DNA from: DAIOEK01 sp963828285
GTDB taxonomy: Bacteria > Chloroflexota > Anaerolineae > Anaerolineales > Anaerolineaceae
Length of the DNA: 64,000 nt
Assembly: GCA_963828285.1 (NCBI GenBank)
Contig: CAWHEB010000005.1
Location: 124,001-188,000, forward strand
Reading direction: 5' to 3'
The position numbers were made by a program, and so were the translations under genes. Below, piece after piece: positions 34,599 to 43,916 of this stretch (the first letter of the stretch is position 1; the number at the start of each line of letters is the position of its first letter). The notes beneath the pieces are model-generated. The model was not told where the DNA came from. It did not search any database and saw nothing but the letters and a program-made list of their open reading frames with translations.

Positions 34599-35846
34599 GT
34601 GTATAGTCCACAACAAAGTACCACATTAAGACAAGACTTCCTCGTAGGCAGACAACCGATCTTTGATCGGCAGCTCAGTGTTGTCGGTTATGAATTATTG
34701 TTCAGATCACTAACAGGTTCGATCTCTGATACCGATGGAGACATTGCCACAACCCAGGTGATCCTAAATACCTTCTCCGAGATTGGATTACAAAACCTGG
34801 TGGGAGATGGTTTGGCTTTTATAAACTGCACCCGAAGTTTTCTTACCGGCAAATTACCCTTTCCGCTTCCACCCAGTCGATCGGTATTGGAAGTGCTGGA
34901 GGACATAACCATAGATAAACAATTAGTGGATTCATTGCTGAAGTTTTCCCGCCAGGGTTACACCATTGCCTTGGATGACGTGAATTCATTTAATCATGTT
35001 AAACCCCTTCTTGGTTTGGCAAAAGTGGTCAAAGTTGATCTTCCCACCGTCCGAAGGGAAGAATTGCAGATGATGGTTCATGACTTCAAAGAATACGCCA
35101 TCATTCTTTTAGCAGAAAAAGTAGAGACCCAAAATGACTATGATTTTTGCAGAAGGATTGGCTTTGATTACTTTCAGGGATATTTCTTTAGTAAACCGGC
35201 AGTGATCCGTGGAAGCAGGATCGATTCCTCGAGAATGGTGGTCCTTCACGCTCTTGCTATTCTTCAGAATACAAATTGCAATTTCCAAATGCTCGAAGAT
35301 GTGATCAGCCGGGATGTCTCATTAAGTTATAAACTCCTAAAACTGGCTAATTCAGCATACTATGCTCGTGTAAGCACTATTAATTCGATTAGCCAAACAG
35401 TAGGAGTAATTGGAATTACTCAACTTAGTGGATGGTTGACCTTAATGCTTATGTCTTCGGTCGATAATAAACCGCACGAATTAACGACTATTGCCATGAC
35501 CCGGGCAAAACTTTGTGAACTATTGGGGAAACATCTCGGCATTAGAGATACGAACATGATGTTTATGATTGGATTATTCAGTGTTCTGGACGCTTTATTT
35601 GATCGACCAATGGACCAGATCCTGAGCAGCTTATCTATTTCACCCGAGGTGGAAGACGCATTATTGAGGAATGAAGGCGAAGGTGGATTTTTGATCACTC
35701 TCGTTAAGGCACTCGAGCTGGGTGATTGGGAATTGGTCATGAAAGCTGGTCTCCCTGCCGATGTGATCCGTACAGCGTATTTGAAATCCATTGATTGGAC
35801 GAATGACATCATCAAAAACACCGAAGCAGCTCTCATGGCAGCATAG
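34599..35846 (+). CDS. EAL-HDOD (YuxH-like) signalling protein
   Basis: A 415-residue protein. An N-terminal EAL-like domain (about 10-205) begins with FLVGRQPIFDRQLSVVGYELLFRS. It lacks the E-x-L signature and other metal ligands of active c-di-GMP phosphodiesterases, so it is probably a binding domain. A C-terminal HDOD domain follows (about 210-400, with LLKLANSAYYA and VGVIGITQLSGW). The frame is open to ATG 34491, but that extension is AT-rich and poorly coding. GTG 34599, with GGGGA upstream, fits the family N terminus better. Followed at 110 bases by a diguanylate cyclase. Confidence 0.85.
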   Translation: MYSPQQSTTLRQDFLVGRQPIFDRQLSVVGYELLFRSLTGSISDTDGDIATTQVILNTFSEIGLQNLVGDGLAFINCTRSFLTGKLPFPLPPSRSVLEVLEDITIDKQLVDSLLKFSRQGYTIALDDVNSFNHVKPLLGLAKVVKVDLPTVRREELQMMVHDFKEYAIILLAEKVETQNDYDFCRRIGFDYFQGYFFSKPAVIRGSRIDSSRMVVLHALAILQNTNCNFQMLEDVISRDVSLSYKLLKLANSAYYARVSTINSISQTVGVIGITQLSGWLTLMLMSSVDNKPHELTTIAMTRAKLCELLGKHLGIRDTNMMFMIGLFSVLDALFDRPMDQILSSLSISPEVEDALLRNEGEGGFLITLVKALELGDWELVMKAGLPADVIRTAYLKSIDWTNDIIKNTEAALMAA

Positions 35847-35955
35847 AAGAAGAAAATTACACAAACAAAGATCATAGTGAAAGTCAAGTGCAAATGCCGA
35901 ATGATCACAAAAATACACTGAATGCAATCAATATTTCATCACCAGGAAGAAGATA

Positions 35956-37215
35956 ATGTTTGGAATTGGAGCGGTTACCGGTACAAACGGCGAACTTAGA
36001 ATTTGGCGTAGCTTTGTGTTGCGAATCATTCTGGTCATTGTCATAACCGGCTTGATCTCGTCACTGGTGATCCTGGTCAGTTCATCCAATCTGGTGGAAG
36101 AGTCATTATATTTACGCGCAAAAGCGCATTTTAAAGATATTGTCCTCACTAGACGCTGGAATGCAAATTATGGCGGGGTTTATGTTGAGAAAAAACCAGG
36201 CATCGAATCCAATCCTTATTTGCTCAATCCCGATATCAAGTCCATGGAAGGCAAAGTCTATACTAAGAAAAATCCCGCATTAATGACCAGGGAGATCTCT
36301 GAATTAGCTGCAAAAGACGACGATTATTTTTTTCATATCACTTCCCTCAAACTAAAAAATCCAAACAACAAACCGGATGATTGGGAAAGCAAAGCACTAC
36401 TCTCATTTGAACAGGGAAAAACGGAAGACTTGACCAGGGAAACAATAGATGGGAAAGTGTTTTACCGATATATGGCTCCACTAAAGGTGGAAAAATCCTG
36501 TCTTACTTGTCATGCCGATCAGGGATACAAGGTAGGTGACATCCGTGGAGGGATTAGTGTTGAATTTGACACAACCACGTTCGATCGGGAAGTCCGAGCT
36601 AACCAGATATTGATCATCATTGTGGTTGTACTCATTTTGATGATTGTTATAGGCGGAATACTCGCATTTGTTAATACCCTTTATAAAAAACTCACTGTAG
36701 TCCAAAACCAACTTAAAGAATTGGTCGGCATCGATGAATTAACCAGGATACACAATCGGAGATACTTCTTTGAGCATTTTGAGAATGAAGTGAGTCGCAG
36801 CTTGCGGTATCACAATGATCTTTGCTGCATCATGATAGATATAGACCGGTTCAAAATGGTAAATGATAGATATGGGCACACCATTGGAGATATCGTCTTA
36901 AGGGACCTGGCTCAAATCTTCAAAGTAAATATCCGTCACAGTGATATGGTTGCCAGATATGGAGGGGAAGAGTTTATCGTCATGCTTCCTCAGTCTAATT
37001 TGGATGATGCGCTTCAGGTGGCTGAGAAATTACGACACATGGTGGAAACGCATCAAATTGAAACGCCAAAAGGATTGATCAAGGTAACAGCAAGTTTTGG
37101 TGTTGCGGTATTAAACCATGAAACCATTGATCAAGTCCTGGATGAACTACTTCAAAGAGCAGATTTAGCGCTGTATAAAGCCAAGTCCGATGGGAAAAAT
37201 TGTGTCCGAAGCTAA
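35956..37215 (+). CDS. Membrane diguanylate cyclase with haem-motif sensor domain
   Basis: A 419-residue protein. Membrane helix one (about 13-35) is followed by a DUF3365/Tll0287-like periplasmic domain (about 40-212) carrying a c-type haem site, SCLTCH. A second membrane helix (about 214-238) and a C-terminal GGDEF domain (about 255-419) follow. The active-site loop is RYGGEEF, competent for c-di-GMP synthesis, with DELTRIHNRRYFFEH before it. It likely senses redox state or gas through haem and reports by c-di-GMP. Its partner may be the EAL-HDOD protein just upstream. Confidence 0.9.
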   Translation: MFGIGAVTGTNGELRIWRSFVLRIILVIVITGLISSLVILVSSSNLVEESLYLRAKAHFKDIVLTRRWNANYGGVYVEKKPGIESNPYLLNPDIKSMEGKVYTKKNPALMTREISELAAKDDDYFFHITSLKLKNPNNKPDDWESKALLSFEQGKTEDLTRETIDGKVFYRYMAPLKVEKSCLTCHADQGYKVGDIRGGISVEFDTTTFDREVRANQILIIIVVVLILMIVIGGILAFVNTLYKKLTVVQNQLKELVGIDELTRIHNRRYFFEHFENEVSRSLRYHNDLCCIMIDIDRFKMVNDRYGHTIGDIVLRDLAQIFKVNIRHSDMVARYGGEEFIVMLPQSNLDDALQVAEKLRHMVETHQIETPKGLIKVTASFGVAVLNHETIDQVLDELLQRADLALYKAKSDGKNCVRS

Positions 37216-37365
37216 ATAAGGTGGTTTCGATCACAAAATAACATGGTCAAATTCACTTGACCCTGATAATGCATAATTTATAAAGATAGCCCGGACAATG
37301 CTATATTTATTCAATCCTCTTCTGTTTTAATATTTCAGAATGATGTATTTATGGTGATAATATGC

Positions 37366-37371
37366 TACAAT
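37366..37371 (+). promoter_or_regulatory. Putative -10 box of the molybdenum hydroxylase cluster
   Basis: TACAAT, ten bases before the structured leader that begins at 37381. No good -35 is seen, so the promoter may need an activator. Tentative. Confidence 0.4.
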
Positions 37372-37380
37372 TTTTGTAAT

Positions 37381-37471
37381 GGATTCGGTGGTCGCCGCCT
37401 GTAATGCAGGTGACGGCGTCGGACCTGTGGAGCCCGTCGAAAAGTGCCGCCTGATCACATCCACCGAGACC
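37381..37471 (+). ncRNA. Structured RNA leader before the molybdenum hydroxylase cluster (possible riboswitch)
   Basis: This 91-base element ends at the start codon of the first gene. The outer helix pairs GGATTCGGTGG (37381-37391) with CCACCGAGACC (37461-37471), eleven positions with one A-A mismatch and one wobble. Inside, CGCCG (37393-37397) pairs with CGGCG (37414-37418), and CCTG (37398-37401) with CAGG (37407-37410) around loop TAATG. A third short stem, GTGG (37427-37430) with CCGC (37447-37450), and a possible CGTC/GACG pseudoknot are visible. The outer helix reaches the first base before the ATG's second position, so it would block initiation. GC content is higher than in the surrounding gap. 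Placement suggests a molybdenum-cofactor or purine sensor, but I could not match a known consensus. Confidence 0.55.
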
Positions 37472-38362
37472 ATGAACAATTGGAATACCTATCTCCTACC
37501 CCAATCATTAACTGAAGCTTTTCAATTATTAGAGTCCCACGCGAACTCCTGCTATGTTGTTGCAGGTGGGACTGATCTTCTGCTTGAAATTGAGCAGGAG
37601 CACCGTCCTCCGGTCGAAGCCCTGGTCGATGTGACCCAGATTTCGGAGTTAAACAAGCTTGAGATCCGACAAGAACGTTTATTCATTGGAGCAGCAATTC
37701 CGCTGAAATTCGTATCCAGTTCTCCTCTGGTTTGTCAACATGCGCAAGCATTGGCAGAGTCTACCGGACAGATTGGCGGTCCCCAAGTGAGGGCAGTCGG
37801 TACACTTGGCGGTAATGTTGGTCACGCTTTACCAGCCGGTGATGGGGCAATCTCGTTACTGGCATTGGATGCGATGGCAGAAGTGGCGTTATCTACAGGT
37901 ATTAAAACGGTTCCTTTATCTGATCTATATCGTGGACCGGGGCAAACTGCTTTGGAAACTGGTAAAGAATTGATCGTCGGATTCTCCATACCATTGATAC
38001 ATATAGGGCAGGCATCCGCTTTTTCCAGAGTCATGAGACCGCAGGGTGTAGCGCTTCCGGTGATCAATATGGCTATCTGGTTGGAAGTCGAGGGTAAGCG
38101 GATCACCAAATCTCGCCTGGCTATTGGTCCGGCTGGACCAGTCCCACAAAGAGCATTCGATGTCGAATCTGTTCTTTGCAATGAAGAATGGAATGATGTA
38201 ACGATGGAAAATGCCATTCAGGCTATGCATGATTGCATTCACTTCCGCAGCAGTCCACTGCGGGCTACAGCCGGTTACAGAGACCATCTGGCTGAAGTTT
38301 TATTAAAACGCGTTCTCACAGCTGCCTATGAGCGCGCAAAGTCTCCATTTAACGGTAAGTAG
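37472..38362 (+). CDS. Molybdenum hydroxylase FAD-binding subunit (first set)
   Basis: A 296-residue CoxM/XdhB-type FAD subunit that passes electrons from the iron-sulfur clusters to NAD or another acceptor. FAD motifs are VVAGGTDLLLEIEQE (about 29-43) and TLGGNVGHALPAGDG (about 111-125). The C-terminal CO dehydrogenase flavoprotein domain is present. The frame opens at ATG 37379, but that stretch is the RNA leader, and ATG 37472 matches the family N terminus. No good ribosome site precedes it, which fits control by the leader. Next gene follows in 9 bases. Confidence 0.9.
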   Translation: MNNWNTYLLPQSLTEAFQLLESHANSCYVVAGGTDLLLEIEQEHRPPVEALVDVTQISELNKLEIRQERLFIGAAIPLKFVSSSPLVCQHAQALAESTGQIGGPQVRAVGTLGGNVGHALPAGDGAISLLALDAMAEVALSTGIKTVPLSDLYRGPGQTALETGKELIVGFSIPLIHIGQASAFSRVMRPQGVALPVINMAIWLEVEGKRITKSRLAIGPAGPVPQRAFDVESVLCNEEWNDVTMENAIQAMHDCIHFRSSPLRATAGYRDHLAEVLLKRVLTAAYERAKSPFNGK

Positions 38363-38371
38363 GAGGCAGAA

Positions 38372-41191
38372 ATGACAGAAACGATCATTAAAATTCGAGT
38401 CAATGGTAAGGCATATGAACTGACCGAGAAACCTGGAGAAATGCTTTCGGATCTCTTAAGATACCGCTTGAAATTAACCGGAACAAAAGTAGGATGCGGT
38501 GAAGCGGAATGCGGCGCGTGTACTGTATTAATGGATGGAAGTCCCATACTTTCTTGTTCTTTCCCGGCAGTAAAAGCAAGCGGACATGAAATACTGACCA
38601 TCGAGGGATTGGCAAGCCAGGTCACTCAGAAATCAGCAGATGATCAACTTCATCCACTTCAAGAAGCCTTCATTGAAAAAGGCGCAGTTCAATGTGGATT
38701 TTGCATCCCGGGACAGATCATGACCTCTTACGGATTGCTGCTTTCAAATCCGGATCCGAGCGAAGCTGAGATCAGATCAGCGTTGAAAGACACACTCTGC
38801 CGATGTGCAGGGTATTCAGCGATCACCGAAGCCATCCAGGAAGCTGGGGCGGTTATGCGTGGAGACCAAAAATCAATCACTCCACGGGATATCCCGAACA
38901 GTATTCATGCCAGGAAGGTGGTTGGACGTTCCGCTCAACGGCCTGAGGCGATCCAAAAAGTCAATGGTGAAGCCAAATTCACTGATGACCTTGTATTCGA
39001 TGGATTATTGGTTGGACGTGCCAAACGGACATATGTACCTCATGCGATCGTGAAGCGGATTGATGTCAGCAAAGCCGCCTCTCTCCCCGGTGTGCGCGCG
39101 GTAATGACCGCTGCCGACCTTAAATTTGCAAAAAACCATGGGTTGGTAGTCAACGACTGGCCGATCATGATCGGCGTTGGGGAACGGGTCCGGTATGTAG
39201 GAGATACTGTTGCGATCGTCGCTGCTGATACCAATGAGATCGCCGTAGATGCCCTCAAACTGATAGATGTTGAATATGATGAACAGACCGTCATCGATGA
39301 TCCGGTAGTTGCAAATAAACCGGAAACCACCCAACTGCATCCTACCGGAAACCTTCTTAAGCACATCAAAGTAAGAAAAGGTGACGTTCAAGAAGGATTT
39401 GCAAACTCCGATGTCATTCTCGAACACTCATTCCGCACTGCCATGACAGACCATGCGTTCATCGAACCTGAATGCAGTATCGCCAGAATCAATGAAGATG
39501 GGCGGATGGAAGTGTATGTCGGTTCACAGATCCCATATTCTGACCGGAAACAGGTTGCAGCAGCTCTGGGATGGCCGGAAGAGAAAGTCCATATTATTGG
39601 CATGTTGATCGGCGGCGGATTTGGCGGAAAAGAAGACATCATGGGTCAGATCCATGCCGCTCTACTGACTGAACGAACTGGTCATCCAGTTAAAATTCTG
39701 TTTGATCGGCATGAAAGCCTTCTGGTACATCCAAAGCGGCATGCAACGCAGATCCATGTCAAGATCGGTGCAAAAAAAGACGGCCGTTTGGTTGCTGTCG
39801 AGACCGAATTGTATGGAGACACTGGTGCTTATGCGTCACTCGGCGAGAAGGTGATGACCCGAGCAACCACTCATTCCATTGGTCCATATGAATCGGATTA
39901 TGCCAAAGCAGACTGCTTTGCCATGTACACTAATAATCCACCTGCCGGCGCCTTCCGTGGATTTGGCGTTACTCAATCTGCGTTTGCGGTTGAAAGCACC
40001 ATGGATATGCTGGCTGAAAAACTCAACCTCGATCCGATCACCCTGCGTAAAATGAATGCACTTCATGTCGGCAGCACCACCGGTACCGGCCAGGTGTTGA
40101 AAGAATCTGTCGGACTTCTTGAGTGTATCGACAAAGTCGAGACAGAATTAAAGAAACGTGTAAACGGGAATCCTTTTGAACCGCGACCGGTGGATGGTGA
40201 TCCGTTGAAGATACGCGCCTGGGGATTCTCCGTTGCATTCAAGAATACCGGATTGGGAGGCGGTGCCCCGGATGAATCTGGTGCAGACGTTGAACTATTC
40301 GAAAATGGAAAGTTGGAAGTGCGTACCTCATCCGCTGAACTGGGACAGGGTCTTTGTACTGTACTAAGGCTAATTGTTGCCGAAGAATTGGAAGTTCCGG
40401 CGGAGCAGGTGAATGTACTACTATCAGATACCGACAAAACCCCAGACGGTGGACCGACTACCGCCTCCAGGCAAACATTTGTTTCTGGGAATGCCGGTTT
40501 GTACGCTGCCAGGGCATTCAAGAATGCGGTGAAAAGTGTCATGTCCGAAAAGCATGATTGCGATCCTGACGAAGTTCAAATCGGCGGCGGAATGGTAACC
40601 ATTTGCGGAAAACCATTTACCTTTGCAGACATTTACCAGGAGTTCAAAGCGGTAAACCGTTCTCCAATGGTGACATATATCTACCATGCACCAGATACCA
40701 AGCCGCTCGGACAGGGTGGAGACATGCATTTCGCATTCTCATTTGCAGCGCAGGCTGTGGAAGTCGAAGTGGATACGGAAACAGGCGAAGTCAAAGTGAT
40801 CACCATCATCGCTGCCAACGATGTCGGAGCTGCCATCAACCCGCTTGGATTGGCTGTTCAAGTGGAAGGCGGAGCAGTAATGGGACTGGGCAATGCGCTC
40901 ACCGAAGCTTTCCTGACGAAAAACGGCAAGGTGGTTACAGATAGAATGGCACGGTATCGCGTACCTTCCATCGTTCATACCCCAGAGGTTATTTCGTTTA
41001 TTGTGGAGCACCCCGTGGCTGCAGGTCCATTCGGAGCAAAAGGTGTTGGCGAGATCGTCAGTATCCCAACCACACCAGCCATCACAAATGCGATATACAA
41101 TGCAACAGGTTACCGTGTGGACAGTTTACCGGTGGACCAGGAATTAGTCGCAAGATTTATTCACAGAGAGAAATTTGCTGTTGGAGCCTAA
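38372..41191 (+). CDS. Molybdenum hydroxylase, fused 2Fe-2S and molybdenum-binding subunits (first set)
   Basis: A 939-residue xanthine dehydrogenase-family protein. Residues 1-165 hold two 2Fe-2S sites: C42/C47/C50/C62, then C108/C111 with the later LCRCAGY pair. The rest is the molybdopterin subunit, with IGGGFGGKED, GAFRGFGVTQ and the C-terminal GPFGAKGVGE segment that carries the catalytic glutamate. It hydroxylates a purine or other N-heterocycle or aldehyde. Aldehyde oxidoreductases share this Fe-S-Mo fusion, but the separate FAD subunit next door points to a xanthine dehydrogenase-like complex. Substrate is unknown. Confidence 0.93.
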   Translation: MTETIIKIRVNGKAYELTEKPGEMLSDLLRYRLKLTGTKVGCGEAECGACTVLMDGSPILSCSFPAVKASGHEILTIEGLASQVTQKSADDQLHPLQEAFIEKGAVQCGFCIPGQIMTSYGLLLSNPDPSEAEIRSALKDTLCRCAGYSAITEAIQEAGAVMRGDQKSITPRDIPNSIHARKVVGRSAQRPEAIQKVNGEAKFTDDLVFDGLLVGRAKRTYVPHAIVKRIDVSKAASLPGVRAVMTAADLKFAKNHGLVVNDWPIMIGVGERVRYVGDTVAIVAADTNEIAVDALKLIDVEYDEQTVIDDPVVANKPETTQLHPTGNLLKHIKVRKGDVQEGFANSDVILEHSFRTAMTDHAFIEPECSIARINEDGRMEVYVGSQIPYSDRKQVAAALGWPEEKVHIIGMLIGGGFGGKEDIMGQIHAALLTERTGHPVKILFDRHESLLVHPKRHATQIHVKIGAKKDGRLVAVETELYGDTGAYASLGEKVMTRATTHSIGPYESDYAKADCFAMYTNNPPAGAFRGFGVTQSAFAVESTMDMLAEKLNLDPITLRKMNALHVGSTTGTGQVLKESVGLLECIDKVETELKKRVNGNPFEPRPVDGDPLKIRAWGFSVAFKNTGLGGGAPDESGADVELFENGKLEVRTSSAELGQGLCTVLRLIVAEELEVPAEQVNVLLSDTDKTPDGGPTTASRQTFVSGNAGLYAARAFKNAVKSVMSEKHDCDPDEVQIGGGMVTICGKPFTFADIYQEFKAVNRSPMVTYIYHAPDTKPLGQGGDMHFAFSFAAQAVEVEVDTETGEVKVITIIAANDVGAAINPLGLAVQVEGGAVMGLGNALTEAFLTKNGKVVTDRMARYRVPSIVHTPEVISFIVEHPVAAGPFGAKGVGEIVSIPTTPAITNAIYNATGYRVDSLPVDQELVARFIHREKFAVGA

Positions 41192-41195
41192 ATCA

Positions 41196-41828
41196 ATGCC
41201 TTCGAATGGAGAAGTACCGGCCTGGTTGAGATGGGCGCGCGAACTGCACCAAATTGGGCAGACCGGTCTTTACTATACCCAGAACGAATTTGATCGGGAC
41301 AGATTTCAACATCTGCTGGAATTGTCTGAATTGTTCATGAAGGAATACTCTGACGTGGATCCGGAAAAGATCCGGGTTGCGTTATCCGCTCAGCCAGGTT
41401 ATATCACACCAAAAGTGGATGTTCGTGGAGCGATTTTTCGCGGGGAAGATGTTCTGCTGGTAAAAGAGGTCACTGATGGGATGTGGTCGCTGCCTGGAGG
41501 ATGGGCAGATGTCAATGAGCCGCCGTCCAAAATGGTGGAACGGGAAGTGAAAGAAGAAACCGGTCTTGATGTACATGCAGAAAAACTAATTGCCGTCTAC
41601 GAAGCAAACCATGACCGTGAGCCGGTGAATGTGTTCCATTCATACAAATTACTATTCCTTTGTAGGGAACTGGGTGGAGAACTCAAAACAAGTTATGAAA
41701 CCCCTGAAGTGAAGTTTTACAAAAAAACGGAATTACCTGATCTTTCTATATTCCGTACTCAACAAAAATATATCGAAACCGCATATTTGCACGCGAAATC
41801 ACCTGAATTACCATCCGTTTTTGATTAA
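41196..41828 (+). CDS. NUDIX hydrolase with N-terminal helical domain
   Basis: A 210-residue pyrophosphohydrolase. The Nudix box is complete in GGWADVNEPPSKMVEREVKEETGLD (about 106-130, given in family pattern G-x5-E-x7-REVKEETG). An N-terminal helical region of about 65 residues (PAWLRWARELHQIGQTGLYY) is the NUDIX_4-type extension seen in ADP-ribose or nucleotide-cleaving members. Start chosen at ATG 41196 with GGAG 10 bases upstream, just after the previous stop. It is inside the operon, perhaps for cleaning up oxidised or cofactor-derived nucleotides. Confidence 0.88.
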   Translation: MPSNGEVPAWLRWARELHQIGQTGLYYTQNEFDRDRFQHLLELSELFMKEYSDVDPEKIRVALSAQPGYITPKVDVRGAIFRGEDVLLVKEVTDGMWSLPGGWADVNEPPSKMVEREVKEETGLDVHAEKLIAVYEANHDREPVNVFHSYKLLFLCRELGGELKTSYETPEVKFYKKTELPDLSIFRTQQKYIETAYLHAKSPELPSVFD

Positions 41829-41843
41829 AACGAGGAGTTGAAT

Positions 41844-43187
41844 ATGCTGATTGTGAACGCGAAATTGATCACCTGGGAAAAAGAGAATCGCATCCTCGAA
41901 GGTTGGGGATTGCGTATAGAGGGTGATAAGATCACAGATATGGATATGAGCGCGAAGCTCAAACAAAAATACCCAACCGAAGAGGTATTGGATGCGGGTG
42001 GTAAGTATGTCATGCCCGGGAACATCTGTGGACATACCCATTATTATGGCGCCTACGCCCGAGGGATGGCGATCCCTGGATCAGCCGCGAAGGATTTCCC
42101 TGAAATCCTGGAAAAACTCTGGTGGCCTTTGGACAAAGCGCTCTCATTGGAGGATGTGAAGATTTCGGCGCAGGTATGCCTGGTGAATGCGATCCGCCAT
42201 GGAACTACCACACTCATCGATCACCATGCTTCACCGAATGCAATTGAAGGATCTCTTGATCAGATCGCGGATGCCGTCGTCGAAAGTGGAGTCCGCTCAT
42301 CGTTATGTTATGAAGTGACCGACAGAAACGGGGAAGCGGGGGCAAAGGCAGGTATCGAGGAAAACGTCAGATTTATTAAGAAGTTAAAAGCCAATCCAAA
42401 TCCGCTTCTAGGTGCGTCCTTTGGATTACACGCCAGCCTGACATTATCGGATAAGACTCTGGAAGCAAGCAAAAAAGCTGCACCAGCCTGGACCGGATTC
42501 CATGTTCATACCGCTGAACATGAAGTGGATGAGTATGATAGTCTCCAAAAATCCGGGACTCGAGTGATCGATAGACTGGACAAGTTCGGTCTCTTGGGTC
42601 CAAAATCCATTGCGGTGCATGCCGTTCATATCGATGCGCATGAAGTCCAATTGCTGGTAGAAACCGGAACATGGGTGACACATCAACCGCGTTCGAATAT
42701 GAATAATGGAGTAGGTCTCGGGAATGTGGAATCCTTCATGCGGGCTGGAGTGAAAGTAGGACTTGGCAATGACGGATTTTCGAACGCCATGTGGGAAGAA
42801 TGGAAAACCGCCTACCTGGTACATAAACTGTGGAATCGCGATCCGCGCCGGATGGGTGGATATGATGTGACCCAGATGGCGGTATATAACAATGCTGCAC
42901 TGGCTAAAGTTTTTTGGCCAGGCGCTCCATTGGGGATCATTCAACCAGGCGCGTATGCCGACCTGATATTTGTCGATTATCAGCCGTACACCGAACTGAC
43001 CGCTGGAAATTTGCCCTGGCATATTCTGTTCGGGTTCCACGAAAGTATGATCACCACAACAATTGCAGGCGGGAAGGTGTTGATGAAGGATCGAAAACTG
43101 ACCACAATGGATGAAGAAGAGATTGCGTCCAAAGGTCGGGAATATTCTGCTAAAGCTTGGAAAAGATATCAGGCACAATTCAATTAA
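41844..43187 (+). CDS. ssnA: SsnA-like amidohydrolase of selenium-dependent hydroxylase clusters
   Basis: A 447-residue metal-dependent amidohydrolase resembling SsnA, which is found in gene clusters of selenium-dependent molybdenum hydroxylases. Metal ligands are seen in CGHTHYYGAYARG, HHASPN, HVHTAEHEVDEYDS, AVHAVHIDAHE and LGNDGFSNAMWEE. The early HTH and the IRHGTTTLIDHH segment are typical of the ATZ/TRZ deaminase group, so purine or related heterocycle deamination is likely. Start ATG 41844 follows GAGGAG. The gene is adjacent to the first hydroxylase set. Confidence 0.87.
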   Translation: MLIVNAKLITWEKENRILEGWGLRIEGDKITDMDMSAKLKQKYPTEEVLDAGGKYVMPGNICGHTHYYGAYARGMAIPGSAAKDFPEILEKLWWPLDKALSLEDVKISAQVCLVNAIRHGTTTLIDHHASPNAIEGSLDQIADAVVESGVRSSLCYEVTDRNGEAGAKAGIEENVRFIKKLKANPNPLLGASFGLHASLTLSDKTLEASKKAAPAWTGFHVHTAEHEVDEYDSLQKSGTRVIDRLDKFGLLGPKSIAVHAVHIDAHEVQLLVETGTWVTHQPRSNMNNGVGLGNVESFMRAGVKVGLGNDGFSNAMWEEWKTAYLVHKLWNRDPRRMGGYDVTQMAVYNNAALAKVFWPGAPLGIIQPGAYADLIFVDYQPYTELTAGNLPWHILFGFHESMITTTIAGGKVLMKDRKLTTMDEEEIASKGREYSAKAWKRYQAQFN

Positions 43188-43204
43188 GTACGGGGAGAAG
43201 TATC

Positions 43205-43900
43205 ATGTTAGAAGGTACATCAAGCACAATCCAACCGATAAAGACGATTGCTGTAGCCGGAGGAACCGGAAAAGAAGGTAAAGGACTGGCATATCGTTGG
43301 GCATTGGCAGGTTATAACATCATCATTGGCTCACGTGCTGTGGAAAAAGCTGAAGCTGCTGCATCTGAATTGAATGAGAAATTACAGGGTAAAGCTATAG
43401 TTAGAGGACTGCTAAACCATGATGCAGCAAAATTGGCGGATCTGGTGGTATTAACTGTCCCCTTTTCAGCCCATAAAGACACATTGAACGGATTAAAGGA
43501 TGTATTGATCGGCAAGATCCTGATTGATGTGACCGTGCCGCTTGTGCCACCAAAGGTAACAAAGGTGCAAATGCCGCCGGCAGGATCCGCTGCACAGGAA
43601 GCATTGGAAGTTTTGGGTGAAGGCAGCAAAGTATGTTCTGCGTTCCAAAATATTTCTTATGAGCACCTGCTTAACGATGAAGAGATCACCTGTGATGTTC
43701 TGGTTGCAGGAACCGATAAAGAGTCCAGAGGAATTGTATTAAAGTTGGTTGCTGACGCCGGAATGGTGGGATGGGATGCGGGACCGATTGAAAACTCGGT
43801 TGTCCTTGAAGGTCTGACTTCGGTTTTGATTGGATTGAACAAACAATTCAGTTCGACTTCTGCCGGTATTCAGATTACCGGTATACCCCGCCCGGACTAG
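43205..43900 (+). CDS. NADPH-dependent F420 reductase
   Basis: A 231-residue F420:NADP oxidoreductase (Fno/NpdG type) moving hydride between NADPH and F420. The N-terminal dinucleotide motif is TIAVAGGTGKEGKGLAYRWA, followed by IIIGSRAVEKA for the NADP phosphate. The VLTVPFSAH and FQNISYEHL segments are family features. Start ATG 43205 follows GGGGAGAAG and lies 17 bases after ssnA. It begins the F420 block and would link the F420 pool to NADPH. Confidence 0.92.
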   Translation: MLEGTSSTIQPIKTIAVAGGTGKEGKGLAYRWALAGYNIIIGSRAVEKAEAAASELNEKLQGKAIVRGLLNHDAAKLADLVVLTVPFSAHKDTLNGLKDVLIGKILIDVTVPLVPPKVTKVQMPPAGSAAQEALEVLGEGSKVCSAFQNISYEHLLNDEEITCDVLVAGTDKESRGIVLKLVADAGMVGWDAGPIENSVVLEGLTSVLIGLNKQFSSTSAGIQITGIPRPD

Positions 43901-43916
43901 AAACAACCAGGAACCT

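Noticed and set aside
37379..37471. Upstream in-frame extension of the first FAD subunit
   Set aside because: The extra 31 residues do not fit the family N terminus, and the bases form a strong RNA fold instead.
42444..43178. Open frame of 244 codons antisense to ssnA
   Set aside because: Fully inside the conserved amidohydrolase. The translation has no domain-like features.
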